From Roseateles subflavus (GTDB lineage: Bacteria > Pseudomonadota > Gammaproteobacteria > Burkholderiales > Burkholderiaceae_C), in NCBI RefSeq assembly GCF_030285365.1, contig NZ_JASVDS010000011.1:1-59574 (forward strand): a DNA stretch of 59,574 nucleotides, given 5' to 3'. A model generated the notes under the pieces. That model worked only from the letters and a program-made list of their open reading frames with translations. It did not search any database and was not told the DNA's origin. The translations under genes were made by a program, and so were the position numbers. Positions 1-12,014 of the stretch are shown one piece after another (the stretch's first letter is position 1; each line of letters opens with the position of its first letter).

Positions 1-757
1 GCGCGGGGCCATCGGCGAGATCTGCATCGGCGGGCAGGGCCTGGCGCTGGACTATCTGAACCAGCCCGAGCTGACGGCGCAGGCCTTCATCGCGCATCCG
101 TTCAAGCCCGGCCAGCGGCTGTACCGCAGCGGCGACCTGGGTCGCTGGCGCGAGGACGGCACGCTGGAGTTCATGGGCCGGCGCGACCAGCAGGTCAAGC
201 TGCGGGGCTTCCGCGTGGAGCCCGGCGAGGTGCAGAGCCGGCTGCAAGAGCACCCGGCGGTGGCGCAGGCCGCCGTCGTGGTGGACCAGGCCGACAAAGG
301 GAACAAGCGCCTGGTGGCGTACTACGTCACGGCGGAGGGCGCGACGCCGGTGTCGGTGCAGGAACTGCGCGACCACTTGGCCGCAGAACTGCCCGATTAC
401 ATGGTGCCCAGCGCTTTCGTATGGCTGCCACAACTGCCGATCACACTCAACGGCAAGCTGGACCGCAAGGCCTTGCCGCCGCCAGATGACGACGCCTTCC
501 ATGCCGAACGCTATGCCGCCCCGGAGGGAGCCATTGAGGCCGAGCTTGCGGCCATCTGGTCAGAGCTCCTGGGACGGCCGCTGGTGGGGCGGCATGACAA
601 CTTCTTCGAACTGGGCGGGCATTCGCTCCTGACGCTTCGCATGCTTGAGCGCATGCGCCAGGCCTCGTTGAGCGCCGACGCCTCGACCTTGTTCCAGTCA
701 CCGACGCTGGCGCGCTTTGCGGCCGGCACCAAACGAATCAGGGAAATTGTTCTATGA
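1..757 (+). CDS. Nonribosomal peptide synthetase, C-terminal fragment (end of A domain plus T domain); starts before the window
   Basis: This is the 3' end of an NRPS gene, open in frame from base 2 with no start in the window. It adenylates and tethers one amino acid for the synthetase that continues in the next gene. Visible adenylation cores are A6 ([15 protein letters not shown]), A7 (YRSGDL), A8 ([13 protein letters not shown]), A9 ([10 protein letters not shown]) and A10 (NGKLDRKAL). A carrier domain follows with the phosphopantetheine serine in [12 protein letters not shown]. The protein stops soon after the T domain, so the next condensation domain lies on the following polypeptide. 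The stop overlaps the next ATG (ATGA), which implies translational coupling. The specificity-determining part of the A domain is outside the window. Confidence 0.95.
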   Translation, partial: RGAIGEICIGGQGLALDYLNQPELTAQAFIAHPFKPGQRLYRSGDLGRWREDGTLEFMGRRDQQVKLRGFRVEPGEVQSRLQEHPAVAQAAVVVDQADKGNKRLVAYYVTAEGATPVSVQELRDHLAAELPDYMVPSAFVWLPQLPITLNGKLDRKALPPPDDDAFHAERYAAPEGAIEAELAAIWSELLGRPLVGRHDNFFELGGHSLLTLRMLERMRQASLSADASTLFQSPTLARFAAGTKRIREIVL

Positions 758-3700
758 CCACTGCCGAGCTTCTGCGCAGCTTGAATGCCCGGGGCGTTGC
801 CCTGTCTTTGAAGGGCGATGAACTGTCGGTCAAGGCGGAAGAGGGAGTCCTCGATGATCAGGCGCTGCTGACGCTGCTGCGCCAGAACAAGGCTGCGCTG
901 ATCGCCGCGCTGAAGGGCGGTGCGATCAGCATGCAGGGAGACGGCCAGGTGATGGCACCGCCGGCGGCCATCCCCGAAGGCGCCACGACGATCAGGCCAG
1001 AGATGCTGCCCTTGGTGCAGTTGACGCAGGCGCAGATCGATGGATTGATCGGGCAGATTCCTGGCGGCGCCGCCAACATTCAGGACATCTACCCGCTGGC
1101 CCCGCTCCAAGAGGGCATGCTCTTCCACCACCTGATGGAGGATCAGGGGGATGTCTACCTGCTGCGCAGTGTGATGCGTTTCAAGCGCCGCGATCAGCTG
1201 GATGCGTACTTGTCGGCGTTGCAGCGGGTCATTGATCGCCATGACGTTCTGCGCAGCTCGGTGCATTGGGAGTCATTGCCGGAGCCCATCCAGCTTGTGC
1301 AGCGCTCCGCGGCGCTTCCGGTCCTGGAGCTGCCGGCCATGAGCAGCGCGGAGATGGTGAGCCAATCCGACCCGCGTCGACTTCGCCTGGATGTGCGCCA
1401 GGCACCCATGCTGCAGGCGCGCATTGCCCGGGAAACCGGCGCCACCACCGACGGGGAACCCTGGCTGCTGGCCTTGCTGGTGCAGCACCTGGCCATCGAC
1501 CACACCGCCCTGGACACGGTGCAGCAGGAGATCGAGGCCATCATGATGGGCCGCGAAGACCTGCTGGCAACCCCACAGCCTTACCGCAACTACGTGGCCC
1601 AGACCAGGCACGCGATGCCCCGCGAGGCGCACGAAGGCTTCTTCCGGCAGATGCTGGCGGGCATTGATGAGCCCACGACGCCCTACGGTCTTGATGACGT
1701 GATGGGCAGCGGCCTGGGCATCGAGCAGGCGCAGCAGCAAGTCGACAGGTCCTTGGTCTCCAGCCTGCGGGGATTGGTCCGATCCCGTGGCCAGAGCATG
1801 GCCAGTGTGTGCCATCTGGCCTATGCGATGGTGCTGGGCGCGCTCTCAGGTCGAGAGGACGTGGTGTTCGGCACGGTGATGTTCGGGCGCATGCAGGCCG
1901 GGCCGGGTGCGGATCGTGCGCTGGGGCTCTACATCAACACCTTGCCTTTGCGGATTCGACTGACCGGAAGGGGCGCTGCCGATGCCCTGCTGCAGGCCCA
2001 GGCGGACCTCGCCCGGCTGCTGCAGCACGAGCATGCGCCCCTGTCCCTGGCCAAGCGTTGCAGCGAGCTCCCAGGCGACAAGGTGCTGTTCAGCGCACTC
2101 TTGAACTACCGACACAGCCAGGACATCGAGACACTGCCTCAACGGTGGTCACAGGAACTCGGCCTGCAGCTGGTGTACTCGGAGGAGAGCAGCAACTTCC
2201 CGTTCAATATGGACGTGGACGACAGCGGCGCCGGTCTCACACTGACCGCGCAGGTGGCCGGGCATGGTCGCGCGCAGGACGTCTGCGCGCTGATGGCCCA
2301 AGCGCTGGCAAGTCTGGAGCAGGCGCTGCGCGAAGGCGGGCAGGGCGCGCTGAGTGCGCTGCCGGTGCTGCCGCTGGCGCAGGAGGAGCGGCTGCAGGGC
2401 TTCGGCCAGCCGGCCCAGGCGCTGAGCGCCGAGCTGGCCCAGCGCTTTGACGAGCAAGGCAGCCTGCATGGGCTCATCCAGGCGCAGGCCCGGCGCAGCC
2501 CGCAGGCGCTGGCCCTGGTGGACGAGCAGGAGCAGCTGAGCTATGCCGAGCTGGACGCCCTGACGCAGCGACTGGCGGCCCACATCGCGCCGCATCTTGC
2601 GGGTGCGAAGGAAGCGAAGGACGGCCAGCCCCTGGTGCTGCTGTGCCTGCCCCGCGGGGCGGCGCTGGTGGCCGGCGTGATCGCCGTGCTCAAGGCTGGC
2701 GCGGCCTACGTGCCGGCGGACCCGGCCTACCCCAGCGAGCGTCTGGGCGCCATGCTGCGCGACAGCGGGGCCCGGGTGGTGCTCACGCATGGCGAGCTGG
2801 AGGCCTCGGCGCAGGCCCGCCTGGCGATGGCCGTGGCGGCGCAGGAACAGCCGCCGGTGGTGCTGGATGTGCATGAGCTGCGCCAACAACAGGCAACGGA
2901 GCAGTCCCTGCCGCAGGCGAGCGCATCGTCCCTGGCCTACGTGATCTACACCTCGGGCTCCACCGGGACGCCCAAGGGCGTGATGGTCGAGCACCGCCAG
3001 GCCCTGAGCCAGCTCGGCGCGGTGGTGCAGCGCACGGGGCTGAGCGCGCAGGACCGCGTGCTGCAGTTCGCCTCGGTGGCCTTTGACGTGTCGGTGGAGG
3101 AGATCTTCGCGACGCTGGGCGTGGGGGCCACGCTGGTGCTGCGCAGCGACGCCTGGCTGCAAGGGGCGCCGGCCTTCTGGCAGCGCTGCCAGGCCCACGG
3201 GATCACGGTGGCGGACCTGCCGCTGCAGTTCTGGGAGCAGCTCATCCAGCAGGACGAGCCGATCGCAGCCAGCCTGCGGCTGATCATCATCGGCGGCGAG
3301 GCGCTGAACCAGCGGGCGCTGGCGCGCTGGTGGCAGCGCGAAGGGCACCGCCCCACGCTGCTCAACGCCTACGGTCCGACCGAGACCACGGTGAACGCCA
3401 CCATCCACGAGCCCGGCGCGGGCCAGGAGGAGTGGCGGGCCATCGGCCAGGCCATGGCCAACACGCGGCTGTACGTGCTGGACGCCCACCGGCGTCTGGT
3501 GCCACCGGGCGTGGTGGGAGAGCTCTACATCGGCGGCGCCGGAGTGGCGCGAGGCTATCTGGGCCGTCCGGATCTGACGCAGGAGCGATTCCTGGCCGAT
3601 CCCTTCGTGCAGGGTGGATCGGGGCGGATGTACCGCACCGGCGACCTGGTGCGCTGGCGCGAGGACGGGGTGCTGGAGTATGTGGGTCGCAACGACGCAC

Positions 3701-6700
3701 AGGTGAAGCTGCGCGGCTACCGCATCGAGCTGGGTGAGATCGAGGCGAAGCTGCTGGCGCAGCCTGGGGTGCGCGAGGCGGTGGTGCTGGCCCGCGAGGA
3801 TGAGCCGGGACACAAGCGTCTGGTGGCGTATGTGGTGGCAGGCGAATCGGAGGACGTCTCGACCGAGGATTCGGAGGACGGCATGGCGGCCGAAGCACAG
3901 TGGACGCAGAGTCTGCGTCAAGCCCTCGAGCAAGCGCTGCCCGCCTACATGGTCCCCAGCGCCTTCGTGCTGCTTCCCTCGCTGCCGCTGACCCCCAATG
4001 GCAAGCTGGACCGCAAGGCCTTGCCGGCCCCGGACCTGCAGGCACTGGCGGCCCGAGGCTACGAAGCCCCGCAAGGCGAGCTGGAAGAGCAGCTGGCCGC
4101 GCTGTGGGCCGAAGTGCTGCAACTGCCGCGCGTGGGCCGGCACGACAACTTCTTCGAGCTCGGCGGTCACTCGCTGCTGGCGGTGACGCTGATCGAGCGC
4201 ATGCGCCAGGCCGGTCTGGCCAGCGACGTGCGAGCGCTGTTCAGCACGCCGAGCCTGGCGCAGTTGGCCCTGGGGATGCAAGGCAGCTCCGAACAGACTC
4301 GTGAAGTCGAGGTCCCACCTAACGCCATCCCCGAAGGCGCGACAGAGCTCACGCCGCAGATGCTGCCCCTGGTGTCCTTGAGCCAGGCACAGCTGGACGC
4401 CATCGTGGCCCGCGTGCCGGGCGGCGCCGCCAATGTGCAGGACATCTACCCCCTGGCACCGCTGCAGGAAGGCATGCTCTTCCACCACCTGATGGCGGCC
4501 CAGGGCGATGTGTACCTGCAGGACGTGCTCTTCAGCTTCCAGGAGCGTGACAAGCTGGACCGCTTCGTGCAGGCCCTGGGCCAGGTCGTGCAACGCCACG
4601 ACGTGCTGCGCACCGCGCTGCACTGGGAAGGCCTGGACGAGCCCGTGCAGGTCGTCTGGCGAGAAGCACCTTTGCTCGTGCAGGAAGATGCTCTCGATCC
4701 TGACAGCGTCCAGGACGCCGCGACACAACTGCGCGAACGCTGGGATCCACAGCACACCCGGATCGAGCTGACCCAGGCGCCGCTGATGCGGGCCCACGTG
4801 CTGCACGATGCCGCCCAGCAGCGCTGGCTGCTGCTGCTGTTGATGCACCACCTGGCGACCGACCACCAGGCGCTGGAGGTCATGCAGCAGGAGATCGCTC
4901 TGTTGCTGAGCGGCCGGGGTCAGGACTTGCCTCCCGCGCAGCCCTTCCGCAACTACGTGGCGCAGGCACGCCTGGGGCTCAGCCCCGCGCAGCACGAGGC
5001 CTACTTCCGCGAGCAGCTGGGCGACGTGGATGAACCGACGCTGCCTTACGGCCTGTCGGATGTGCAGGGCGACGGCAGCCAGGTCGGTGAAGCGCACTTG
5101 GCACTGCCAGATTCGCTGAGCCGCGGGCTGCGCGCCCAGGCCCGTCGCCTGGGCGTGAGCGTGGCCAGCCTGTGCCACCTGGCCTATGCCCAGTTGCTGG
5201 GCCGGGTCAGCGGGCGTGAGGACGTGGTGTTCGGCACCGTGCTGTTCGGCCGCATGCAGGCCGGGGCCGGGGCGGACCGCGCGCTGGGTCTGTACATCAA
5301 CACCTTGCCCTTGCGCGTCAAGCTGCAGGGCCCGGTGCTGGGCGCGGTCAAGCAGGTCCAGCAAGACCTGGCCGGCCTGCTGCGCCACGAGCATGCCCCG
5401 CTGGCGCTGGCTCAGCGTTGCAGCGGGCTGGAGAGCGGCGTGCCGGTTTTCGCCGCCTTGTTCAATTACCGCCACAGCCCGAAGGACACCACGCCTGACG
5501 CAGACGCCACGCTGACCGACTTCACCGCCGGGATCCAGAGCGAGGTCGGCGCTGAACGGAGCAACTATCCCTACACGCTCAGTGTGGATGACGACGGTGA
5601 GGCGCTCTTCGTGACCGCCCAGGTGCATGAGAGCATCTCTGCCGAGCAGACCTGCCGCTACATGGCACGACTGCTCCAGGCGCTCTCGGAAGCCCTGGAG
5701 GCGGACACCTCGCGGTCGCTGCTGTCGCTGGACATGCTGGAAGACGCGGAGAGGGAGGCCCTGATCCATGGCCGCCACGAACCCGTGCGCTACGAGCAGC
5801 GTCTGACGGTGCATGCCCTGTTCGAGGCCCAAGTCCATCGGACGCCAAAGGCCCTCGCGATGATCGACGGCGAGCGCAGCGTCAGCTACGCCGAGCTCAA
5901 TGCCAGCGCCAATCGCCTGGCCTGGCAGCTCCAGCAGGCGGGTGTGCGCCCCGGTCATCCGATCGCCTTGCTGATGAAGCGCTCCATCGAGCTCGTGACC
6001 TCGCAGCTGGCGGTCCTGAAATGCGGCGCCTTCTTCGTGCCCTTGGACGAGCAGGCGCCACCGCAGCGCTGGGCCGAGCTCGTCGAGGACAGCGGCGCCG
6101 CCCTGCTGCTGGTACTGCCCGGCCATGAAGAGCGGCCCTTGCCCGATGTGGAACGGCTGATCGTTGACCTGCGGCATCCGGACCTCACACAGGCGGGCAC
6201 GCCTGCCGAAGTCCCTGCACAGCTGAAGGACCTGGCCTATCTGATGTACACGTCCGGATCGACCGGCCGCCCCAAGGGCGTGCGGATTCCGCATCGAGCC
6301 ATCGGCCGCATCGCGATCCAGAACGGCTATGCCGACTTCGGGCCCACGGACCGCGTCGCGTTCATCTCCAACCCGGCCTTCGATGCCAGCACGATGGAAG
6401 TCTGGGCGGCGCTGCTCAACGGCGGCACGCTGGTGACGATGGACACCGACACGGTGCTGGACCCGCCCCGCATGGCCGAGGCTCTCGATCACCTGGGCAT
6501 CACTGTCATCTTCCTGACCACCGCGGTGTTCAACCAGCTGGCGGCGTCCATTCCTCAGGCGCTGTCTCGACTGCGTCACCTGATGACCGGCGGGGAACGT
6601 TGCGATCCGCAAGCCTTTGCCCGGGTCCTGGCAAAGCAGGGGCCCGTCCGCCTGATCCACTGCTATGGTCCGACCGAGACCACCACCTTCGCGCTGACGT

Positions 6701-8466
6701 CCCACATCACCTCGGTGAGCGAGGGGTCCTTGACGCTGCCCCTGGGGCGCCCGATCTGCAACACCCGGGTCTATCTGCTGGACGAATGGCGCAGGCTGGT
6801 GCCTTTCGGCGCCATCGGCGAAATCTACATTGGCGGCGAAGGTGTCGCACAGGGCTATCTGAATCGGCCGGAACTGACGCACGAGCGCTTTGTGGAAGAT
6901 CCGTTCGTGCCGGGCGCCACGCTGTACCGCAGCGGCGATCTGGCCTATCAACGCCCTGATGGCCAGTTCGTCTTCGTGGGACGCCGCGACTTCCAGGTCA
7001 AGATGCGGGGGTTCCGCATCGAGCTCGGGGAAATCGAGGCCCAGCTGCTGCTGCGGCCGGGCGTGCGCGAGTCGCTGGTGCTGGTTCAACACGGCCAGAC
7101 GCCCCAGCAACGATTGGTCGCCTACGTGGCCGGTGACCAGGAACAGCTCAACCCGGACGCCTTGCGCGCCCAGCTGGCCTCGACGCTGCCCGGCTACATG
7201 GTGCCTGCGGCCATCGTGGTGCTGGAGCGCATGCCGCTGAATCGCAACGGCAAGATCGACCGGGCCGCACTGCCGGCGCCGGATGGCGAGGGGCACGGCT
7301 CGGCGGCGGGCCAGGAGATCAGCGGTGACCTGGAGCAGACGATTGCCAGCGTCTGGCGTGAGGTGCTCGGCTTCGAACGCATCCAGCGCAACGATGACTT
7401 TTTCCAGCTGGGCGGCCATTCCCTGCTGCTGGCGTTGACGGTGAACCGATTCGAAGCCTGCGGCATCGACATCAGCGTGGCCGAGCTCTTCGGGCATCCG
7501 GTGCTGAGCGATCTGGCCGCCTACCTGCGCGAGCGCCCGGCGCCCATCGGCGACGCGGTCACGGTCATCCGGCCCATGGGCAGCAAGCCGCCGATCTTCC
7601 TGGTGCACGAGTACCTCGGCCTGGACATCTACTTCCACCGCCTGGGCCCCAAGATCGACACCGAGGTGCCGGTGTTCGGGCTTCCGGGATGCAAGCAGGG
7701 CACGAGCAGCGCGAACACGATGGCCGGGCTGGCCCACCGGCTCGTCAAGCTGATCCGCGCCGTGCAGCCGGAGGGACCGTACCGGCTGGCCGGCTGGTCG
7801 TTCGGCGGGATCCTCGCCTATGAAGTCGCCATGCAGCTGAAGGACGCAGGCGCGGAAGTCGGCTTCATCGGCTTGCTGGACAGCTTCGCCCCCGCCGTCT
7901 TGCGCCTGCTGCGGGCGCATGTCCGCCTGCGCCACGACCTGTCACTGCAGCGCAACCTGATGCTGCTCTGCGAAGAGCGCCCCGAACCGACGCTGAACTG
8001 GCTCCAGAACATCGTCAAGATGAAGCTCAAGGGCCGGGCCATCCGCAAGCTGACCCAGCGGGCGGACCAGCTGAGCTTCGACGCCTTGCTGGCCGAGTGC
8101 CGGAAGGCGCGCATCTTGCCGGACTATCTCGACCCGTTCGACGAAGCCGCCATGCGCGACTTCATTGCGCGCCTCCAGGCGCATGAGGACGCACTGGACG
8201 GCTACACGCCGCGTTCGGCCGACCTGCCCGTGCACCTGTTCTCCGCCGAGGACAAGAGCACCGTGTTCGACGAACTGGTGCCGATTGAAGTGCTGGAGCA
8301 GAACTCGGATCCGCGCGCAGGGTGGCTGCACTACATCCCCGAGGCGCTGCTGCGCGTCGTGCCGGTGCCGGGCGACCACGGAAGCATGATGAGCGACTAC
8401 GTGGCCGAGCTGGGAACCGCGATCTCCAAAGCACTCGATGAATCCCTGCAAGGAAAGGCAATATGA
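754..8466 (+). CDS. Two-module NRPS: TubC docking-C-A-T-C-A-T-TE
   Basis: 2570 aa termination synthetase that adds the last two residues and releases the peptide. Domains by approximate residue: TubC-type docking 1-52; C1 110-545 ([11 protein letters not shown], then QHLAIDH near 244); A1 570-1090 ([29 protein letters not shown]); T1 near 1131 ([11 protein letters not shown]); C2 1230-1660 (HHLATDH near 1364); A2 1686-2170 ([19 protein letters not shown]); T2 near 2214 ([11 protein letters not shown]); TE 2270-2570 with Ser2349 (GWSFGG), Asp2376 and His2542. There is no epimerase domain. Aligning by eye to GrsA, the A1 pocket reads DVEDIGAVN, whose acidic residues suggest a basic amino acid. 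A2 reads DAMFMGCTF, nearest to Val-like codes as I remember them. Both C domains have His where HHxxxDG usually ends in Gly. It overlaps both neighbours by ATGA. Confidence 0.96.
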   Translation: MTTAELLRSLNARGVALSLKGDELSVKAEEGVLDDQALLTLLRQNKAALIAALKGGAISMQGDGQVMAPPAAIPEGATTIRPEMLPLVQLTQAQIDGLIGQIPGGAANIQDIYPLAPLQEGMLFHHLMEDQGDVYLLRSVMRFKRRDQLDAYLSALQRVIDRHDVLRSSVHWESLPEPIQLVQRSAALPVLELPAMSSAEMVSQSDPRRLRLDVRQAPMLQARIARETGATTDGEPWLLALLVQHLAIDHTALDTVQQEIEAIMMGREDLLATPQPYRNYVAQTRHAMPREAHEGFFRQMLAGIDEPTTPYGLDDVMGSGLGIEQAQQQVDRSLVSSLRGLVRSRGQSMASVCHLAYAMVLGALSGREDVVFGTVMFGRMQAGPGADRALGLYINTLPLRIRLTGRGAADALLQAQADLARLLQHEHAPLSLAKRCSELPGDKVLFSALLNYRHSQDIETLPQRWSQELGLQLVYSEESSNFPFNMDVDDSGAGLTLTAQVAGHGRAQDVCALMAQALASLEQALREGGQGALSALPVLPLAQEERLQGFGQPAQALSAELAQRFDEQGSLHGLIQAQARRSPQALALVDEQEQLSYAELDALTQRLAAHIAPHLAGAKEAKDGQPLVLLCLPRGAALVAGVIAVLKAGAAYVPADPAYPSERLGAMLRDSGARVVLTHGELEASAQARLAMAVAAQEQPPVVLDVHELRQQQATEQSLPQASASSLAYVIYTSGSTGTPKGVMVEHRQALSQLGAVVQRTGLSAQDRVLQFASVAFDVSVEEIFATLGVGATLVLRSDAWLQGAPAFWQRCQAHGITVADLPLQFWEQLIQQDEPIAASLRLIIIGGEALNQRALARWWQREGHRPTLLNAYGPTETTVNATIHEPGAGQEEWRAIGQAMANTRLYVLDAHRRLVPPGVVGELYIGGAGVARGYLGRPDLTQERFLADPFVQGGSGRMYRTGDLVRWREDGVLEYVGRNDAQVKLRGYRIELGEIEAKLLAQPGVREAVVLAREDEPGHKRLVAYVVAGESEDVSTEDSEDGMAAEAQWTQSLRQALEQALPAYMVPSAFVLLPSLPLTPNGKLDRKALPAPDLQALAARGYEAPQGELEEQLAALWAEVLQLPRVGRHDNFFELGGHSLLAVTLIERMRQAGLASDVRALFSTPSLAQLALGMQGSSEQTREVEVPPNAIPEGATELTPQMLPLVSLSQAQLDAIVARVPGGAANVQDIYPLAPLQEGMLFHHLMAAQGDVYLQDVLFSFQERDKLDRFVQALGQVVQRHDVLRTALHWEGLDEPVQVVWREAPLLVQEDALDPDSVQDAATQLRERWDPQHTRIELTQAPLMRAHVLHDAAQQRWLLLLLMHHLATDHQALEVMQQEIALLLSGRGQDLPPAQPFRNYVAQARLGLSPAQHEAYFREQLGDVDEPTLPYGLSDVQGDGSQVGEAHLALPDSLSRGLRAQARRLGVSVASLCHLAYAQLLGRVSGREDVVFGTVLFGRMQAGAGADRALGLYINTLPLRVKLQGPVLGAVKQVQQDLAGLLRHEHAPLALAQRCSGLESGVPVFAALFNYRHSPKDTTPDADATLTDFTAGIQSEVGAERSNYPYTLSVDDDGEALFVTAQVHESISAEQTCRYMARLLQALSEALEADTSRSLLSLDMLEDAEREALIHGRHEPVRYEQRLTVHALFEAQVHRTPKALAMIDGERSVSYAELNASANRLAWQLQQAGVRPGHPIALLMKRSIELVTSQLAVLKCGAFFVPLDEQAPPQRWAELVEDSGAALLLVLPGHEERPLPDVERLIVDLRHPDLTQAGTPAEVPAQLKDLAYLMYTSGSTGRPKGVRIPHRAIGRIAIQNGYADFGPTDRVAFISNPAFDASTMEVWAALLNGGTLVTMDTDTVLDPPRMAEALDHLGITVIFLTTAVFNQLAASIPQALSRLRHLMTGGERCDPQAFARVLAKQGPVRLIHCYGPTETTTFALTSHITSVSEGSLTLPLGRPICNTRVYLLDEWRRLVPFGAIGEIYIGGEGVAQGYLNRPELTHERFVEDPFVPGATLYRSGDLAYQRPDGQFVFVGRRDFQVKMRGFRIELGEIEAQLLLRPGVRESLVLVQHGQTPQQRLVAYVAGDQEQLNPDALRAQLASTLPGYMVPAAIVVLERMPLNRNGKIDRAALPAPDGEGHGSAAGQEISGDLEQTIASVWREVLGFERIQRNDDFFQLGGHSLLLALTVNRFEACGIDISVAELFGHPVLSDLAAYLRERPAPIGDAVTVIRPMGSKPPIFLVHEYLGLDIYFHRLGPKIDTEVPVFGLPGCKQGTSSANTMAGLAHRLVKLIRAVQPEGPYRLAGWSFGGILAYEVAMQLKDAGAEVGFIGLLDSFAPAVLRLLRAHVRLRHDLSLQRNLMLLCEERPEPTLNWLQNIVKMKLKGRAIRKLTQRADQLSFDALLAECRKARILPDYLDPFDEAAMRDFIARLQAHEDALDGYTPRSADLPVHLFSAEDKSTVFDELVPIEVLEQNSDPRAGWLHYIPEALLRVVPVPGDHGSMMSDYVAELGTAISKALDESLQGKAI

Positions 8467-9953
8467 GCAAGCCACACACCCACGAAGGCCCCGGCCAGCG
8501 ACATGCGACGCAAGGACCGGGCCACGAGCCCCTTCTATTCTGGTTCGACGGCGAGCCCGCCGACCTGGCAGCCCCTCCAGACTGGATCGAAGGGCCGGGC
8601 GACGCGGCGCCCTTGCGGTGCGTCGCCCTGGACTGGCGCGAGGCCGGCCGTCCTCGCACGACGGAAGGCGCGGCGGCCTGGCTCGCACAGAGCATCCGGT
8701 CCTGGCAGGGCGAGGGCCCCTACTGGTTGGCGACGGACTCAGGCAGCGCCGAGCTGATGCATGCCGTCGCCCTGCAGTTGCTCGGCCAGGACCAGGACAT
8801 CGCCTTCCTCGGTCTGCTCGGGACCCTGCCGGCGCCGGTGGCGACGGCGCCGTCCTCCCGCTCACGGGACCTGCCTGCATGGTCCATCGATCCGGACAAC
8901 GGCGTGGTGCAACGACTGGCGTTGATGGCGACGGGCGCCAAGGTGATGTCCTCGACCGTGGTTCGCGAGCCCGACGGTACCCGCGAAAGCCTGCAAGCCT
9001 TGTGGTCGGACGTGCTGGACCTGGCGGACAGCCAGGCGCCACAACGGGCGCCGGAGCTGGACTATCAACCCTTGATCAAGCTGCAGTCAGGGGCAGCGGG
9101 GCATGTCCCGCTGTTCTGTGTTCCGGGTGCCGGCGACAGTGTCATGGGCCTGCGGGACTTTGCGGCGGCCCTGGGGAGGGAATGGCCTGTCTATGGTCTT
9201 CAGCCACGCGGAACCGACGGCGTGCTGCTGCCCCACACCACGGTCGAGGCCGCAGCCCGTGCGGCGGTGCGGGCCATGGAATCCGTGACGGGCGGGGGGC
9301 CGGTGCACCTGGCCGGGCATTCCTTCGGCGGTTGGATCGCCTTCGAGATCGCGCTGCAATGGCAGGCCTTGGGGCGCGAGGTGCTGTCCTTGGCGCTGCT
9401 GGACAGCGAAGCACCGGACGCTGCGGGCGTACTGGACAAGGAACACAGCCATCTGGACATCTGCGAGCAACTGGCGGGCAGCCTGGAACTTGCCTTGGGG
9501 CGCCCCCTGGGCCTCTTCCGCCACCAGCTGGCGCCCCTGTCTCCGGCTCAGCGCCTGGCTGCGCTGCACGCAGCGATGACGCGCCACGGCCTGCTGCCGA
9601 CTCGCACGCGCCCTGATGTGATGGAAGGCCCCCTGCAGGCCTTTGGCGCAGCGTTGCGTGCCAGCTACCGGCCGAACGGCCAGTGGATCCGGCCCGTCTG
9701 CCTGGTGCAGGCCGACGATCCGCGTCGCTCCGCTGAGCGCAATGCGCAAGACCAGCAGCGGGACGCTGAAGGGTGGCGACTTTGGGCGCCGCAGCTCCAG
9801 CACTGGAAGGGGCCTGGCAATCACATGAGCATGCTCAAGCCGCCGCATGTGCAGGACTGCGTCGATTGGTGGCTGGCCCAGCAACAGGGCGTCAACAGGC
9901 CGGCAACGCCGACCTCGCCTCAACAGAAAACGAAGGACATGGGAGTCAATTGA
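8463..9953 (+). CDS. Tandem thioesterase protein: degenerate N-terminal TE plus intact C-terminal TE
   Basis: 496 aa alpha/beta-hydrolase protein coupled to the NRPS by an ATGA overlap. The C-terminal half (about 220-496) is a complete thioesterase with FCVPGAG, Ser287 in GHSFGG, Asp314 in LLDSEAPD and His454 in GNHMSML. It could edit misprimed carrier domains or take part in release. The N-terminal half (about 20-130) looks like a decayed copy of the same fold. Its [14 protein letters not shown] aligns with [14 protein letters not shown] of the NRPS TE, keeping a Ser at 93, and FLGLLGTLP has Gly120 where the catalytic Asp should be. The Ser-to-acid spacing is 27 residues in all three TE units. 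A stretch near 170-182 ([11 protein letters not shown]) resembles the start of a carrier domain. The role of the dead half is unknown; a docking or gating role is a guess. Confidence 0.85.
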   Translation: MSKPHTHEGPGQRHATQGPGHEPLLFWFDGEPADLAAPPDWIEGPGDAAPLRCVALDWREAGRPRTTEGAAAWLAQSIRSWQGEGPYWLATDSGSAELMHAVALQLLGQDQDIAFLGLLGTLPAPVATAPSSRSRDLPAWSIDPDNGVVQRLALMATGAKVMSSTVVREPDGTRESLQALWSDVLDLADSQAPQRAPELDYQPLIKLQSGAAGHVPLFCVPGAGDSVMGLRDFAAALGREWPVYGLQPRGTDGVLLPHTTVEAAARAAVRAMESVTGGGPVHLAGHSFGGWIAFEIALQWQALGREVLSLALLDSEAPDAAGVLDKEHSHLDICEQLAGSLELALGRPLGLFRHQLAPLSPAQRLAALHAAMTRHGLLPTRTRPDVMEGPLQAFGAALRASYRPNGQWIRPVCLVQADDPRRSAERNAQDQQRDAEGWRLWAPQLQHWKGPGNHMSMLKPPHVQDCVDWWLAQQQGVNRPATPTSPQQKTKDMGVN

Positions 9954-11257
9954 TGAAAGCATTTTCCCGACTGGCCGCACTGGGCCGACCGTTCTGGATG
10001 CTGTGGACCGGCCAGACGGTCTCGATGGTGGGGACGCAGATGGTCCAGTTCGCCATGAGCGTCTGGATCTACGAGCGCACCAACTCCACGCTGAGCTTCG
10101 CCGGCGCCATCGTGGCCAGCCTGCTGCCGGCCGTACTGGTCTCGCCGATCGCCGTCAGCGTCGTGGATCGGGTGAAGCGGCGCAACGTCATGATCGCCGC
10201 GGACTCGGTAGCGGCCCTGATGACCTTGATGCTGCTGATCCTGCTCTGGACGGACCGTCTTGAAGTGGCCCATCTGTACGCGTTCACCGCGGTGGCGTCG
10301 ATGGTCAGCGCCTTCCAGGGGCCTGCCTTCGAGGCGTCGGTGGCGAACATCGTCAACAAGGGCTTGCTGACGCGGGCCGCCGGCGCGTTCGGCGTGAGTG
10401 CGACCACCTTGGGCGTCATCGCCCCCTCCATGGCGGGCATGCTGATGGCGCTCATCGGCCTGCCCGGCATCGTCACCATCGACCTGATCACGTTCGTGAT
10501 CGGCACCTTGTTCGTCTGGTATGCCTTCAGCATCGCCAAGTCCAACAGCGAAGCACTGAAACCGGGCACGCTCAAGGAGGCGCTGCTCGACTCGCGGAAG
10601 AACTTCGTGTCGGCCTTGGGGTTCTTCAAGCGGGACGCCATCATGCTGGCGCTGCTGCTCTATTCCATGATGCAGGCCGGCCTGATCGCCGTGTCCGTCA
10701 GCCTGGTCGTGCCTCTGATCCTGGAGCGGCACGATGAGCAGACGCTGGGCATCGTGTTGAGCTTCGAGTCCCTGGGCGCGCTGTTCGGCAGCATGGCCAT
10801 GGTGTGGTTCGACATGCCGGAGCGTCGCATGCGCATCGTCCTGGCCTGCGACGCGATCGTGGCCCTGTGCGTGCTGCTGGTCGGGATGGTGGAGGGCGTC
10901 CCCGCCTTGTGCGCGACCGAGTTCCTGGCTGGTCTCAGTGCGGCCATCGCTTCGAGCTGCGTCTTCGCGCTCTGGATGACGCGTGTCCCCGATTCACAGC
11001 AAGGGGGCATCCTGGTGCTGACGAGTACCAGCACCATGCTGGCGACGGCCTCCACCGTCGTCTTTGGTGGTCTGCTGGTGGAAGAGGTCTTCAAGCCGGC
11101 CTTCAAGCATGGGCACTGGGTGGCCGAGATGATGGGCCGCGCCGTGGGAAGCGGTGAAGGCCAGGCGGTCGCCGCCATGTTCGTGCTTTGCGGGCTGCTG
11201 GGGCTGATGGCCTCCATCGGAGGCATTGCCCTGCGCCCGCTGCGCGAGCTGCGTTGA
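9953..11257 (+). CDS. Major facilitator superfamily exporter
   Basis: 434 aa multi-pass inner-membrane protein starting at the ATG that overlaps the preceding stop (TGATG). The N-terminus (FWMLWTGQTVSMVGTQMVQFA) is typical of the MFS_3/EntS-like group that exports siderophores and small metabolites. About a dozen hydrophobic segments are visible and a DRVKRRN loop follows the second or third helix. Co-transcription with the NRPS suggests export of the peptide or self-resistance. The substrate cannot be read from the sequence. Confidence 0.9.
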   Translation: MKAFSRLAALGRPFWMLWTGQTVSMVGTQMVQFAMSVWIYERTNSTLSFAGAIVASLLPAVLVSPIAVSVVDRVKRRNVMIAADSVAALMTLMLLILLWTDRLEVAHLYAFTAVASMVSAFQGPAFEASVANIVNKGLLTRAAGAFGVSATTLGVIAPSMAGMLMALIGLPGIVTIDLITFVIGTLFVWYAFSIAKSNSEALKPGTLKEALLDSRKNFVSALGFFKRDAIMLALLLYSMMQAGLIAVSVSLVVPLILERHDEQTLGIVLSFESLGALFGSMAMVWFDMPERRMRIVLACDAIVALCVLLVGMVEGVPALCATEFLAGLSAAIASSCVFALWMTRVPDSQQGGILVLTSTSTMLATASTVVFGGLLVEEVFKPAFKHGHWVAEMMGRAVGSGEGQAVAAMFVLCGLLGLMASIGGIALRPLRELR

Positions 11258-11338
11258 AGCCGGCGCGGCTGCACGCCCCTGTAAGCGCTTGAACGAGCAA
11301 TCGAATTGACGAACGAAACTTTATTGGGAGCATCCTTG

Positions 11339-12013
11339 ATGAACACACCTCAACTCACACGATCCATGCTGCTGCAGCCCGAGCTGGCCTTCACCTCGCT
11401 GCGCGCGCAGCCCCGCTTTGCCTTCCCGCTGCTGCTGCTGGTCGGCTTGACGCTGGCATCCATCGGCGCCTACTTCAGCCAGGTGGATCCGGCCTGGCTG
11501 CAGACGCAGCTGCTGGCACCTGTGGGCGACAAGGCCCAGGATGGCGTGCCGGTCCTCTCCCTCCAGGCACTGGCCATCACCTCCGTGGTCGGCGCCTTGA
11601 TCGCCCTGGTGGGTGGAAGGCTGCTGGAGGGCGGGTACTACTTTCTCGCAGGCCGCGCGACCCGCATCGACTTCCCCTTCCATCAGTGGCTGGCACTGGC
11701 TTGCTGGGCCAGCCTGCCGCTGCTGCTGCTGCCCATGCTGTCGGTGGGCATGCTGGTGGTCTATCCGAGCGGACAGATCCTGCAGGAGCAGCTCAACGCC
11801 CTCGCGCTCAACGAGCTGTTCTTCCATGCCTCGCCGGACAGCCCTTGGTATGTGCTCCTGAACTCGCTGAGCGTCCTGCATCCCTGGAGTTGGTGGTTGA
11901 GTGCCGTGGGCGTGAAGACCTGGAGCGGGCGTGGCTGGGCATTCAGCCTGGCATTTGCGCTGATCCCGTGGTTGCTGGTGTACGGCGTGTGGGCTTTGGT
12001 GGTGGGACTCTGA
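11339..12013 (+). CDS. YIP1-family membrane protein
   Basis: 224 aa integral membrane protein with about five hydrophobic segments, for example FPLLLLVGLTLASIGAYF and LACWASLPLLLLPMLSVGML. The overall pattern fits the bacterial Yip1 domain family. I chose ATG 11339 because the downstream sequence starts MNTPQLTRSMLLQPELAF and a GGGAG lies just upstream. It sits between the MFS exporter and the MacA-like adaptor with only 1 base before the next ATG, so it is part of the export section of the operon. YIP1 genes often lie beside MacAB-type exporters; its biochemical role is unknown. Confidence 0.8.
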   Translation: MNTPQLTRSMLLQPELAFTSLRAQPRFAFPLLLLVGLTLASIGAYFSQVDPAWLQTQLLAPVGDKAQDGVPVLSLQALAITSVVGALIALVGGRLLEGGYYFLAGRATRIDFPFHQWLALACWASLPLLLLPMLSVGMLVVYPSGQILQEQLNALALNELFFHASPDSPWYVLLNSLSVLHPWSWWLSAVGVKTWSGRGWAFSLAFALIPWLLVYGVWALVVGL

Positions 12014-12014
12014 G

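Noticed and set aside
2149-7935. A 1928-codon open frame antisense to the NRPS
   Set aside because: It is a by-product of high GC in third positions. The translation is rich in Gln, His and Arg with no domain, and the sense strand has continuous NRPS motifs.
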